Notes under the pieces: model-generated | Told to the model about the DNA's origin: nothing | The model's input: the letters and a program-made list of their open reading frames with translations, nothing else | Databases searched by the model: none | Assembly: GCA_037176705.1 (NCBI GenBank) | Contig: JBAWUJ010000056.1 | Coordinates: forward strand, 62,001-126,000 | Length of the DNA stretch: 64,000 nt | DNA from: Molossus alvarezi | Taxonomy: Eukaryota > Chordata > Mammalia > Chiroptera > Molossidae | Direction: 5' to 3' | Program-made: the position numbers and the translations under genes | Shown: piece after piece, positions 50,744 to 61,880 of the stretch | How positions within the stretch are numbered: the first letter of the stretch is position 1 | Layout: each line of letters opens with the position of its first letter

Positions 50744-53700
50744 TTATATTCCACAAATAAGTGAGATCATATGAAACTTGTCTTTCTCTGTTTGGCTTGT
50801 TTCACTTAGGATGATACTTTTCAGATCCCTCCATGTAGTCTCAAAGGATAAGAGGCCTTTATTTCTTACAGCTGCATAGTACTCCATGGTGAATATGTAC
50901 CACAGGTTTTTTTATCCATTCGTCTACTGATGGACACTTGGGCTGTTTCCAGATCTTAGCAATTGTAAATAGTGCTGCTACAAACATGGAGGTACATATA
51001 TTCTTTCTGATTGGTGTTTTAGGCTTCTTAGTGTATTTTCCTAGAAGTGGGATCACTGGGTCAAATGGAAGTTCAATTTTTAAATTTTAGAGGTAACACC
51101 ATATTGCTTTCCATAGTGGCTGCACCATTCTGCATTCCCTCCAGCAGTGCACTAGAGTCACCATTTCTCCACACCCTCGCCAACACTTGTTGTTTGATGA
51201 TTTGTTGATGGCGGCCATTCTGACAGGTGTGAGGTGATACTTCATTGTTGTTTTAATTTGCAACTCTCTTATGATGAGTGTTGATGAGCATTTCTTCATA
51301 TGTTTCTTAGCCATTTGGATGTCCTGTTTGGAGAGGTGTCTATTCAGTTCCTCTGCCCATTTTTTAATTGGATTCTTTGTCTTCCTTTTGTGGAGTTTTA
51401 TGAGCACTATATATGTATTGGAAATTAACCCCTCATCTGATATATCATTGGCAATTATGCTCTCCCATACAGTGGGTAGCATTTCCGTTTTGATGATTGT
51501 ATCTTTTGCTGGTCAGAAGCTTTTGGGTTTGATGTAGTCCCATGTGTTCATTTTTTCTTTTGCTTCTATTACCTTAGGTGATGTGTCAGTAAAAATTCTG
51601 CTGCATATGATGTATAAAATTTTGTTGCCTACAGTCTCTTCTAGGATTTGTATGGATTCATGAGTTACATTTAAGTCATTTATCTATTTTGAGTTTATTC
51701 TGGTGTAGGGTGTAAGTTGATGGTCTAGTTTCATTTTTCTCCAAGTAGCTGTCCAATTTTCCCAGCACCATTTATTAAAGAGGCTGTCCTTTCTACAATG
51801 TATGCTCTTGCCACCTTTGTCAAATATTATTCGAGCATATTGCATTGGGTCCATTTCTGGGTTCTCTGTTCTGTTACACTGGTCTATATACATGTTCTTG
51901 TACCAGTACAAGGTCATTTTGATTATAGTGGCTTTGTAGTATAACCTGAAATCTGGTATTGTGATCTCTCCAACTTTTTTCTTCCTTTTCAAGACTGCTG
52001 TGGCTATTCGAGGCCTTTTTTGGTTCCATATGAACTTTTGAAATTACTGTTCTAATTCTGTGAAGTATGCTGTTGGTATTTTGATGGGGATTGCGTTGAA
52101 TCTCTATACTGCTTTGGGTAATATGGACATTTTAATGATGTTAATTCTGCCAATCCATGAACAGGGTATGTGCTTCCACTTTTTTATATCTTTCTCTATT
52201 TCTTTTTTCAATGACCTGTAGTTTTCTGCGAATATATCCTTTATTTCTTTGGTTAAGTTTATTCCTAGGTATCTTAATTTTTTTGCCACGATGGTAAATG
52301 GGATTGTTTTCTTAGTTTCTCTTTCTGTGAGTTCATCTTTGGTGTATAAGAATGCCATCGATTTCTTGACGTTAATTTTGTATCCTGCTACTTTGCCAAA
52401 TTCATTTATTAAGTCTAGTAAACTTTTGATGGAGTCTTTGGGGTTTTCTATGTATAGTATCATGTCATCTGCAAATAATGACAATTTCACTTCCTCCTTT
52501 CCAATTTGAATCCCTTTTATTTTTTTCTTCCTGTCTGATTGCTGTGGCTGAGATTTCCAGTACTATGTTAAATAGGAGTGGCGAAAGTGGGCATCCTTGC
52601 CTTGTTCCTGTTCTTAAGGGAAATGCTTTATTTTTTGTCCATTGAGTATGATGTTGGCTTTAAGTCTTTCATATATGCCCTTTATTATGTTTAGATATGA
52701 TCCCTCTATTCCCACACTGCTGAGCATTTTTATCAGAAATGGATGCTGGATTTTGTGGAAGGCTTTTTCAGCATCTATTGATATTATCATGTGGTTTTTA
52801 TTCTTTATTTTATTATGTGGTGTATCACATTTATGGATTTGCGAATATTGTACCAGCCTTGCATCCCTGGGATGAATCCCACTTGGTCATGGTGGATAAT
52901 TTTTTTGGTGTATTGCTGGATCCAATTGCTAGTATTTTATTCAGGATTTTGGCATCTATGTTCATCAGGGATATTGGCCTGTAGTTTTCTTTCTTTGTAG
53001 TATCTCTTTCTGGTTTTGGTATTAGAATTATGCTAGCTTCATAAAACGAGTTTGGAAGTCTTCCTTCTTCATGAATTTTTTTATATAGTTTGAGGAGAAT
53101 GGGTATTAGTTCTTCTTTGAATGTTCAGTAAAACTCCCCCGTGAAGCCACCTGGGCCTGGGGTTTTATTTGCTGGGAGAGTCTTGATTACATCTTCAATT
53201 TCTTCTGTTGTTATTGGTCTGTTCAAGTTTTCAACCTCTTCCTGATCCAGTTTTGGGAGACTATGTGTTTCTAGAAATTTGTCCATTTCGCTTAGATTTT
53301 CGGATTTGTTGCCATATAGTTGTTCATAGTAGTTGTTAACGATCTTTTGTATTTCTGTGGTTTGGCTATTATCTCCTCTCTTTCATTTCTGATTTTGTGT
53401 ATTTGGGTTCTCTCTCTTTGTTCCTTGGTGAGTCTAGCTGAGGGTCCATCAATCTTGTTTATCTTTTCGAAAAACCAGCTCTTTGTTTTATTGATCCTTT
53501 GAATTGTTGTGTTTTTTTTTTTTTTTTTTTTTTTTTTTTTGGTCTCTATGTCATTTATTTCTGCTCTGATCCTTACTATTTCCTTCCTTCTACTTGCTCT
53601 GGGGTTTTCTTTTTGTTTGCTCTCTAGTTCTTTAAGTTGTGAGGATAGATAGTCTATTAGAGATTTTTCTTATTTTTTGAGGTAGGCCTGTATTGCTATG

Positions 53701-54593
53701 AACTTCCCTCTCAGAACTGCTTTCGCTGCATCCCATAGATTTTGTGTTGTTGTGTCTTCATTTTCATTGGTTTCCAGGAATTTTTTGATTTCTTCCTTGA
53801 TCTCCTCGGTGACCCATTCATTGTTTAATAACATGCTATTTAGCTTCCATGTATTAAAAGGTCTTTGTATGTTCTTCTTGACATTGATTTCTAGTTTCAT
53901 GCCATTGTGGTCTGAGAAGATGCTTGATATCATTTCAATCTTCTTGAACTTGTAGAGACTTAGTTTGTGCCCTAACATGTGGTCTATCTTTGAGAATGTC
54001 CCATGTGCACTTGAGAAGAATGTGAATTCTGGAGTTTTGGGGTGTAGTTCTCTGTAGATATCTATTAAATCCATTTGATCTATTGCTTTATTTAGAGTCT
54101 CTGTTTCCTTGCATATTTTTGGTCTAGAGGATCTATCCAGTGATGTCAGTGGGGTGTTGAAGTTTCCTGCTATTATTGTATTGCTATTGATTTTTTTCTT
54201 TGAAGTCCTCCAGAAGTTTTTAAATATATTTTGGTGCTTCTATATTGGGGGCATATATGTTTATCAAGGTTATATCTTTTTGTTGGATAGATCCTTTCAA
54301 GATTATGTAGTGGCCTTCTTTGTCTCTAATTATGGCCTTCATGCTGAAATTTTTTTTATCAGATATGAGTAATACTACCCCAGCTTTTTTTCCTTTTCCG
54401 TTTGCTTGGAAGATTTTTTTCATCCCTTCACTTTCAATCTATGTGAGTCTTTTGTTGTGAGTTGGGACTCTTGTAAACAACATATAGATGAGTCATGCTT
54501 TCTTATCCAATCAGCTACTCTGTATCTTTTTATGGGAGCATTCAGTCCATTTACATTTAAGGTGATTATTGATATGTACTCATTTATTGCCAT
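50744..54593 (-). pseudogene. L1 ORF2 remnant (copy C)
   Basis: The start at 54593 (MAINEYISI) corresponds to the copy B start. The endonuclease motif that is GDFN in copy B reads GNFN here (54156-54167), so the catalytic Asp is replaced by Asn. SDHN is present downstream. The reverse transcriptase FADD is at 52464-52475. The C-terminal region continues to the natural stop at 50744. Frames are broken many times. A 29-base T run (53512-53540) sits where copy B has only seven T. The element could not have moved autonomously with this sequence. Confidence 0.92.
53512..53540 (+). repeat. T29 homopolymer inside L1 C ORF2
   Basis: A run of 29 T, where the aligned place in copy B (about 33289-33295) has seven. 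It is A29 on the L1 sense strand and destroys the ORF2 frame. It could be slippage expansion, a tiny poly-A retroposition, or a sequencing or assembly artefact. Confidence 0.9.
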
Positions 54594-54638
54594 TTTTGTT
54601 TAGTGTGGTTCTATTTTTCTACCCATTTCTCCGGGTAA

Positions 54639-55507
54639 TTACAGCAGTCCTCTTAACATTTCTTGCAGTGCTGGTTTGGTGCTATTCCCTTTGCCTTTTA
54701 TTGTCTGGGAAGCTCTTTATTTGACCTTCTATTTTGAATGACATCCTTGCTGGGTAGAGTAGTCTTGGATTCAGTTCCTTGTTTTTCATGACCTTGATTA
54801 CTTCATTCCATTCCCTTCTAGCCTGTAGTGTTTCTTGTGAGAAGTCAGCTCAGTCTTATGGGGTTTCTTTTGTAAGTAACCTGTTGCTTATCTCTTGCTG
54901 CTTTTAGGATTCTCTCTTTGTCTTTAATTTTTGGCAGTTTGATTACTATGTGTCTTGGTGTGGGCCTGTTTGGGTTCTTCTTACTTGGTTCTCTCTGTGC
55001 TTCTTGAACTTGAATGCCTTCTTCCTTCACCATATTTCGGAAGTTTTCTGTCACTATTTATTTGAATATATTCTCTAACCCTTGCTTATATTCTTCTTCT
55101 TCAGGGACTCCTATGATGCGAATATTATTACGTTTCCAGTTGTCCCACAGTTCTCTTAAGCTGTCTTCCTGTTTTTTAATCGTTTTTTCCTTTTTGTTTT
55201 CTGATTGGTTGAGTTCTTCTAGCCTGTATTCTAATTCACTGATCCAGTCTTCAGCTTCCCCTACTCTGCTTTTTAGACCTTCCGATATGTTTTTCATTTC
55301 TGAGATGTCATTCTTTATTTTTTCCTGTTGGTTTTTAATTTCCAAGTGATTGATTTTTAACAATTCTATGTTTTTACTCATGGTGCTTATGTCCATACAC
55401 ATGCTGTTGAGCTTCCTCAACATCATGGCTCTAAATTCTAGTTCTGTTAACTTGTTTAACTGCACCTCATTTATCTCATCTTCCGTAGAGGTCTCTTGTT
55501 CTTTCAT
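54639..55507 (-). pseudogene. L1 ORF1 remnant (copy C)
   Basis: Same layout as copy B: coiled coil (SRVGEAEDWISELEYRLEEL), RNA-recognition region (NIRIIGVPEEEE) and C-terminal domain (PRHIVIKLPKIKDKERILKAA). The codon matching copy B's start Met is AAG here and a base is lost just after it, so the first usable Met is at 55507 (MKEQETSTEDEIN). A GAA to TAA change after ENIFK (about 55055) stops the frame. A deletion in the codons after NPIRLS (near 54845) shifts it again. The natural stop is at 54639. Confidence 0.88.
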
Positions 55508-56638
55508 TTGGCTTTGTTTCTGTTTTTTACCACTTCGGCTATCACAGTGGGGTTTAAAGTCTGCAAAATTTTCCCTGTGGGTGTTGGTGTTCTGCTGTTT
55601 GTGGCTCCCTGGGTTTGGATGCGCCAGGGCGGACCCACTTTATACACCACCGTCAAGTTTTAGCTTTTCTTGTTCGTGTTGCTAGCCCAGGGAATGGTAG
55701 TTTTCCTCTAACTTTTTTTGCCTGGAGGCTATTAGTAGAGGTCACCTGCAGACCTTTGGTTTCTGAGTTGCCTGAAAAAACTCCCTCAGGTGCTCAGTGT
55801 AAGAGGATTTCGAGAGTGATGCAGCTGTTGGTTGTTAATGGGCCTCAATTGGCATTTCATTGGCCACCAGGTGGGGTTGAATCTCTGAGGGAGGGGCCGC
55901 CGCCTCTCCCCTGGGCTCTGGAAAGGATTACAATGACCACAATCCTGTGTGGCTGCACTCAGCAAAACCTCGCAGCACCCTCCATAACCCGATTGTTCCC
56001 ACACAGTTCTAGTCCAGTCTGCTTCCCTCTACTGGAGCCCAAGGTGAGTTGCTGCTTCCAATTTAGCCTCTGTTCGGAGCTGCCTGGAACTTTTATCCCA
56101 AGGGTGCTGCTTCCAGCCAAGGTAGTCCTGGCTTGGGCTCCAGAAAAGGGTGTTGCATTAAGTAGAACCCCCAGTACTGAGCCGAGGTAGCTGGACACTA
56201 CAGAGGTGGCAGTATCTTCCAGCACAGTCTCCTGGTCCCTGCGAGTCTGTGCGGCAACAGCTGAGGCCTTAACATGTAGAGTTCGCAGGACTCAGCCTTG
56301 GTAACAGGGTCCCCCCGAGTTCCCGGGTCCCCGCGAGTCTGTGCGGCACCAGCCAAGAGCTTAGCAGGACCAATGCAGGGTCACAAGGGAGGCGGTAGCA
56401 CTAACTTCCCACCAAGTTCCCTGGTTCCTGCCCAGGCCACTGCGGACCGTGGGCTTCCGGCTCCCTCTCGCATCCTCGCAGCCTACCAGGATTGAGTCGG
56501 TGTTTCTTGTTATGTGTTTCTCCAAGGTGCCTTACGGTAGCCCCTTCCTGAAGATTTGCTTTATTTTCGTTGTAAATCCAGTTTGATCCAGGGAGATGGT
56601 CTGTGTAGCTCCATTCACTTCGCCGCCATTTTGGTTCT
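55508..56638 (-). promoter_or_regulatory. L1 C 5' UTR
   Basis: A GC-rich leader of about 1.1 kb. 56227-56440 holds two copies of the GAGTCTGTGCGGC monomer also seen in copy B. About 55650-56220 has no counterpart in copy B, so the two elements represent different 5' UTR types. A 191-codon open frame at 55615-56190 (+) lies in this leader and resembles nothing I recognise; I treat it as chance. GCCGCCATTTT at 56622-56632 is the YY1-like 5'-end motif. Confidence 0.78.
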
Positions 56639-56671
56639 CCTAAGTATTTCTTTCCATGGTACACTACGTAG

Positions 56672-57480
56672 TTTCTTCATGGAACTCTAGCTAGTTCCTT
56701 TCATGGATCACTAGCTAGTTCCTTCCATGGAACACTAAGTAGTTCCTACATGGAACAGTAGATGGTTCCTTTCATGAAACACTACCTGGTTTCTTCCATT
56801 AAACACTAGCCAGTTCCTACCATGGAACACTAAGTAGTTCTTTCCATGGAACAATAAGTAGTTCCTTCCATGGAACAGTAAGTAGTCTGTTCCATGGAAT
56901 AGTAGAAAGGTTCCTGCCATGGAACACTAGCTAATTCGTTCCATGCAACACTAGCCAGTTCCTTCGATGGAACACTAACTAGTTTTTTCCATGCAACAAA
57001 AGCTATTTTCTCCCATGGAACATTAATTATTTCTTTCCAGGGAACACTATGTAGTTTATTTCATGGAAGTCCAGCTAGTTTCGTTCATGAATCACTAGCT
57101 AGTTCCTTCCATGGAACACTAGCTAATTCCTTTCATGCAACACTAGCTAGTTACTATGATGAAACACTAACTGGTTTTTTCTATGCAACACTAGCTATTT
57201 TCTTCCATGGAACACTAAGTATTTCTTTACAGGGAACACTATGTAGTTTCTTCCATGGAATTCTAGCTAGTTCCTTTCATGGATCATTAGCTAGTTCCTT
57301 CCTTGGAACACTAAGTAGTTCCTACATGGAACAGTAGATGGTTCCTTATATAAAACACTACCTGGTTCATTCCATGGAACACTAGCTAGTTTCTACCATG
57401 GAACACAAAGTAGTTCTTTCCATGGAACAATAAATAGTTTCTTCCATGGCACACTAGGTAGTTCCTTCCATGGAACACTA
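56672..57480 (+). repeat. Nested 8-unit and 24-unit higher-order repeats
   Basis: CCTACATGGAACAGTAGATGG at 56745 recurs at 57321, 576 bp or exactly 24 units on, followed in both by a CACTACCTGGTT unit and a CTACCATGGAACAC unit. Inside this block CAGGGAACACTATGTAG at 57038 recurs at 57230, 192 bp or exactly 8 units on. Confidence 0.82.
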
Positions 57481-60400
57481 GATTCCTTCCATGGCACACT
57501 ATCTAATTTTTTTCCATGGATCACTAACTAGTTCCTTCCATGAAACACTAAGTAGTTCCTTCCATGGGAAAGTAGCTACTTCCTTCCATGGAACACTAAG
57601 TAGGTTCTTGCATGCAACACTAGCTAGTTTCTTCCATGGAACACTAAGTAGTTCCTTACATGGAAACTAAGAAGTTCCTCCATGGCACACTAGATTGTTG
57701 TTTCCATGAAACAGTAAGTAGTTACTTTCATGGAACACTAGCTACTTTCTTCAATTGAACATGAGCTAGTTCTTTCCATGGAACAATAAGTAGTTTCTTC
57801 GATGGAACACTACTTAGTTTCTTCCATGTAACAAGCTAGTTCTTTCCATTGAACACTACGATTTCCATTCCTTGGAACACTAGCTTGTTCCGTCCATGGA
57901 AAATTAAGTAGTGGTTTCCATGGACACTAAGTACTCCCTTCCTTGGAACACAAACTAGTTCCTTACATGGAGCACTAGCTTATTCCTTCCATGGAAAAAT
58001 AACTTATTGTTTCCATGAAACTTAAGTAATTTTTTCCATGAAACACGAAGTAGTTCCTTCCATGGAACATTAGTGAGTTCCTTCCATGGAACACTAAGTA
58101 GTTCCCTCCATGGAACATTAAGTAATTCCTTCCATGAAACACTAGCTAGTTCCATCCATGGAACACTAAGTAGATCCTTCCATGAAACACTAAGTAGTTT
58201 CTTCCATGGAAAACTAGGTAGTTCCTACCATAGAACACTAACTAGCTCCTTCCATGGAACACTAGCTAATTCCTTTCATGGAACACTAAGTAGGTCCCTC
58301 CATGGAACACTAAGTGTTTCCTTTTATAGAGCACTAAATAGTTTCTTCCCTGGAACGCTAGCTAGTTCCTTCCATAGAAAATTAGCTAGTTCCTTCCATT
58401 AAACACTAGATATCTTTTTCCATGGAAAACTAGCTAGTTTTTTCCTTGTAACACTAGCTAGCTCCTTCCATGGAACAGTAGCTAATTCCTTCCATGGAAC
58501 ACTAAGTAGTTCCTTCCATAAAAAGATAAGTAGTTTTTTTCCATGGAACACTAGCTAGTTACTTCCATGAAACACTAGCTAGTTCTTTCCATGGAACAAT
58601 AGCTAATTACATACCGGGAACACTAGCTAGGTCCTGCCATGGATCACGACCTGGTTCCTTCCATGGAACACTAGCTAGGTCCTTTCATGAAACACTAAGT
58701 AGTTCCTTCCATGTAACAGTAGCTAGTTTTTTTCATGAAACACTAAGTAGTTCCATCCATAAAACCATGGCTAGATACTTCAATGGAACACCAGCTAGTT
58801 TTTTCCATGGAACACTATCGATTTCCTACTATGGAAGAGTAACTAGTTCCTTCCATAAAATATCAGCTTGTTTTTTCCATGAAACACCAAGTAGTTCCTG
58901 CCATGAAACGCTAAGTAGTTTCTTCGATAGAACACTAGCTAGTTCTGTCCAGGTAGCACAAGATAGTTTCTTCCATGGAACACAAGCTAGTTTTTTCCAT
59001 GTTACAATAGCTAGTTTCTTCATGGAACACAAACTAGTTTTTTTCCATGAAGCAGTAAGTAGTTCCTACCATGGAAGACTAAGTAGTTCCTCCCATGGGA
59101 CACTATCTACCTCCTTCTTTGCAACACTAGCTAGTTTCTTCCATAAACATTAATTAGTTTCTTCCAAGCAACACTAAGTAGTTCCACCATGGAACACTAG
59201 CTTGTTTTTTCCATGGAACATTAAGAAGTTCCGTCCATGTAACACTAATTAGTTCCTTCCATAAAACACTAAGTAGTTCCTCCTATTGAACACTATGTAG
59301 TTCCTTCCATGGCACACTAGCTGGTTCCTTCCATGAAACACTAAGTAGTTTCTTCCATAAAACACTAAATAATTTTTTCCATGGAACACTAAGTAGCTCT
59401 TTAATTGGACACTAGCTAGATCCTTCTATGGAACACTAGTTAGTACCTTTCATGAAACACTAAGTTGTTATTTTCATGGAACTCTAGCAAGATACTTCCA
59501 TGGAACACTAGCGAGTTCCTTCCATGGAACAATAAGTAGTTCCTTCCATGGAACACTAGCTGGTTCTACCTAGTTCATTCCATAGAACAGTAAATAGTTT
59601 TTTCCATGGAACACTATTAGTTCCTTCCATGGAACACTAGCTAGTTCCTTGCATGGAACACTAGCTAGTTCCTTGCATGGCACACTAGCTAGTTCCTTCC
59701 ATGGAACACTAGATTATTTTTTTCCAAGAAACTCTAAGTAATTTCTTCAATGGAACACTAAGTAGTTCTTTCCACGGAAACTAGCGAGTTCTTTCCATGG
59801 AACACTAAGTAGTTCCTTCCATGGAACATTAAGAAATTCCTTTCATGAAACACTAGCTAGTTCTATCCATGGAACACTAAGTAGATCCTTCCTTGGAACA
59901 CTAGCTAGTTCCTTCCATGGAACACTAAGTAGTTTCTTCCATGAAACAAGAAGCAGTTTTTTTTATGGAACACTAGCTAGATTCTTCCATTGAACACTAG
60001 CTATTTCCTTACATGGAACACTAGATACTTCCTACCGGGGAACACTAACTAGCTTTTTCCATGGAATACTAGCTAGGTTCTTCCATGAACACTTGATATT
60101 TCCTTCCTTGGGAAACTAAGTACTTCTTTCCATGGAACCCTAAGTACTTTCTTCCATTAAACACTAACTTGTTCCTTCCATGGTACACTAGCTATTTCCT
60201 TCCATGGAACACTAAGTACTTACTTCCACGGAACACTAAGTATTTTTTTCAATAAAACATTAGATAGTTCTTTTCATGGAACACTAGCTGGTTCCTTCCA
60301 TGAAACACAAAGTACTTCTTCCCTGAAACACTAACTAGTTCCTTCCACGGAACACCACCTAGTTCCTTCCATGGAACACTAGATAGTTCCTTTCATGGCA

Positions 60401-61579
60401 CACTAGTTAGTTCATTCAATAAAACACTAGTTAGTTCCTTCCAGCGAATTCTAGTTTGTCTTTTCCATAACAATAGCTAGTTTCTTCCATAGAACAATAG
60501 ATAGTTCCTTCCATTAAACACTAGACAGATCTTTTCCTGGAACACTAAGTAGTTTCCTCTTTGGGGCACTAACTAGTTCTTTTCCTGGAACATTAGCTAG
60601 TTCATTCCATGGAACATTAAGTAGTTACTTCCATGAAACACTAGGTAGTTTCTTCCATGGAAAACTAGCTTCTTCCATCCATGGAACACTATTATTTCTT
60701 TGCATGGTACGCTAATTATTTCTTCCATGGAACATTACCTAATTCTTTCCATAGAATTCTATTTTCTCCCATGGAACGCTATCTTATTCTTTTTATGGAA
60801 CATTAAGTTGTTCCTGCCATTGAACACTAAGTAGTTCCTTCTGTGGAACACTAAGTAGTAATTTCCATGGAACACTAACTAGTTGTTTTTAAGAAACACT
60901 AGCTTGTTCCTTCAATGGAAGACGAGATATTTTCTTCTATGGAAGAGTAAGTAGTTCCTTCCATGAAAAACTAAGTAGTCTTTCCCTAGAACACTAAATA
61001 ACCCCTTCTATGGAACACTAGCTACTTCCATCCATGGAACACTAGCTAGTTTATTCCATGGAACACTAACTAATTTTTTTCATGGAAATTTAAGTAGTAA
61101 CTTCTGGGGACCTCTAAGTGGTTCCATATATGGAACACTAAGTCATTCTTTCCATGGAACACAAAGGAATTCCTTCCATGAAACACTAGCCAGTTTCTTT
61201 CTGAAAGAGTGGCTTATTCCTTCCATGGAACACTAAGTAGTATCATCCATGGACCACTAAGCAGTATTTTTATGGAACACTAGTTAGATCCATCCATGGA
61301 ACGCTAGTTAGTTTCTTCCATGGAAAAGTAAGTTGTTCCTTCCATGGAAAACAAGCTAGATAATTCCATGGAACACTAGCTAGTTCCTTCCAGGAACAGT
61401 ATCCAGTTCCAATCATGGAAAACTAACTTGCTCCATCCATGGAACAGTAGTAGTTCCTTCCATGGAACACTAAGTAGTTTTTTCCATGCAACAGAAGTAG
61501 TTTCTCCCATAGAACACTAGCAAGATTCTTCCATGGTACACTAAGTAGTTCCTTCCATGGAACACTAAGTAGTTCCTTC

Positions 61580-61880
61580 CTTTGAACACTAGCTAATTAC
61601 TTCCATGTTACACTAGCTAGTTCCTACATGGAACACTAACTAGTTTTTTCCATGGAGCAGTAAGTAGTTCCTTCCATGTAACACTAAGGAGTTCCTTTCA
61701 TGGAATATTATCAAGTTATTTCATGGAACACAAGCTAGTTTTCTCATGGAACACTATATAGTTCCTTGCATGGGACAATAATTAGTTTCTTCCATAGAAC
61801 ACTAACTAGTTTCCTCCATTGAACACTAACTAGTTCCGTTCATGGACACTAGCTAGTTCTTTCCATGGGACACTAAGTAG
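61580..61880 (+). repeat. Duplicate of 46860-47160
   Basis: See the partner entry. The order of irregular and shortened units is conserved over about 300 bp. Confidence 0.75.

Larger units (their letters stand above)
50510..56638 (-). mobile_element. LINE-1 'C', near full length
   Basis: A minus-strand L1 of about 6.1 kb, with T-rich tail, 3' UTR, ORF2 and ORF1 remnants and a GC-rich 5' UTR ending in the YY1-like GCCGCCATTTT. It is longer than copy B, mostly in the 5' UTR (about 1.1 kb against 0.8 kb). A target-site duplication is only suggested: CTAAGTAGTTT at about 50499 against CTAAGTATTTC at about 56640. Satellite self-similarity makes this weak. Confidence 0.95.

Noticed and set aside
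55615..56190. 191-codon open frame (+) within GC-rich DNA
   Set aside because: It lies antisense in the L1 C 5' UTR, has no recognisable domain, and is absent from copy B. GC-rich DNA has few chance stops.
50499..56650. Firm target-site duplication for L1 C
   Set aside because: The best candidate has mismatches and could be matched by many satellite units by chance.
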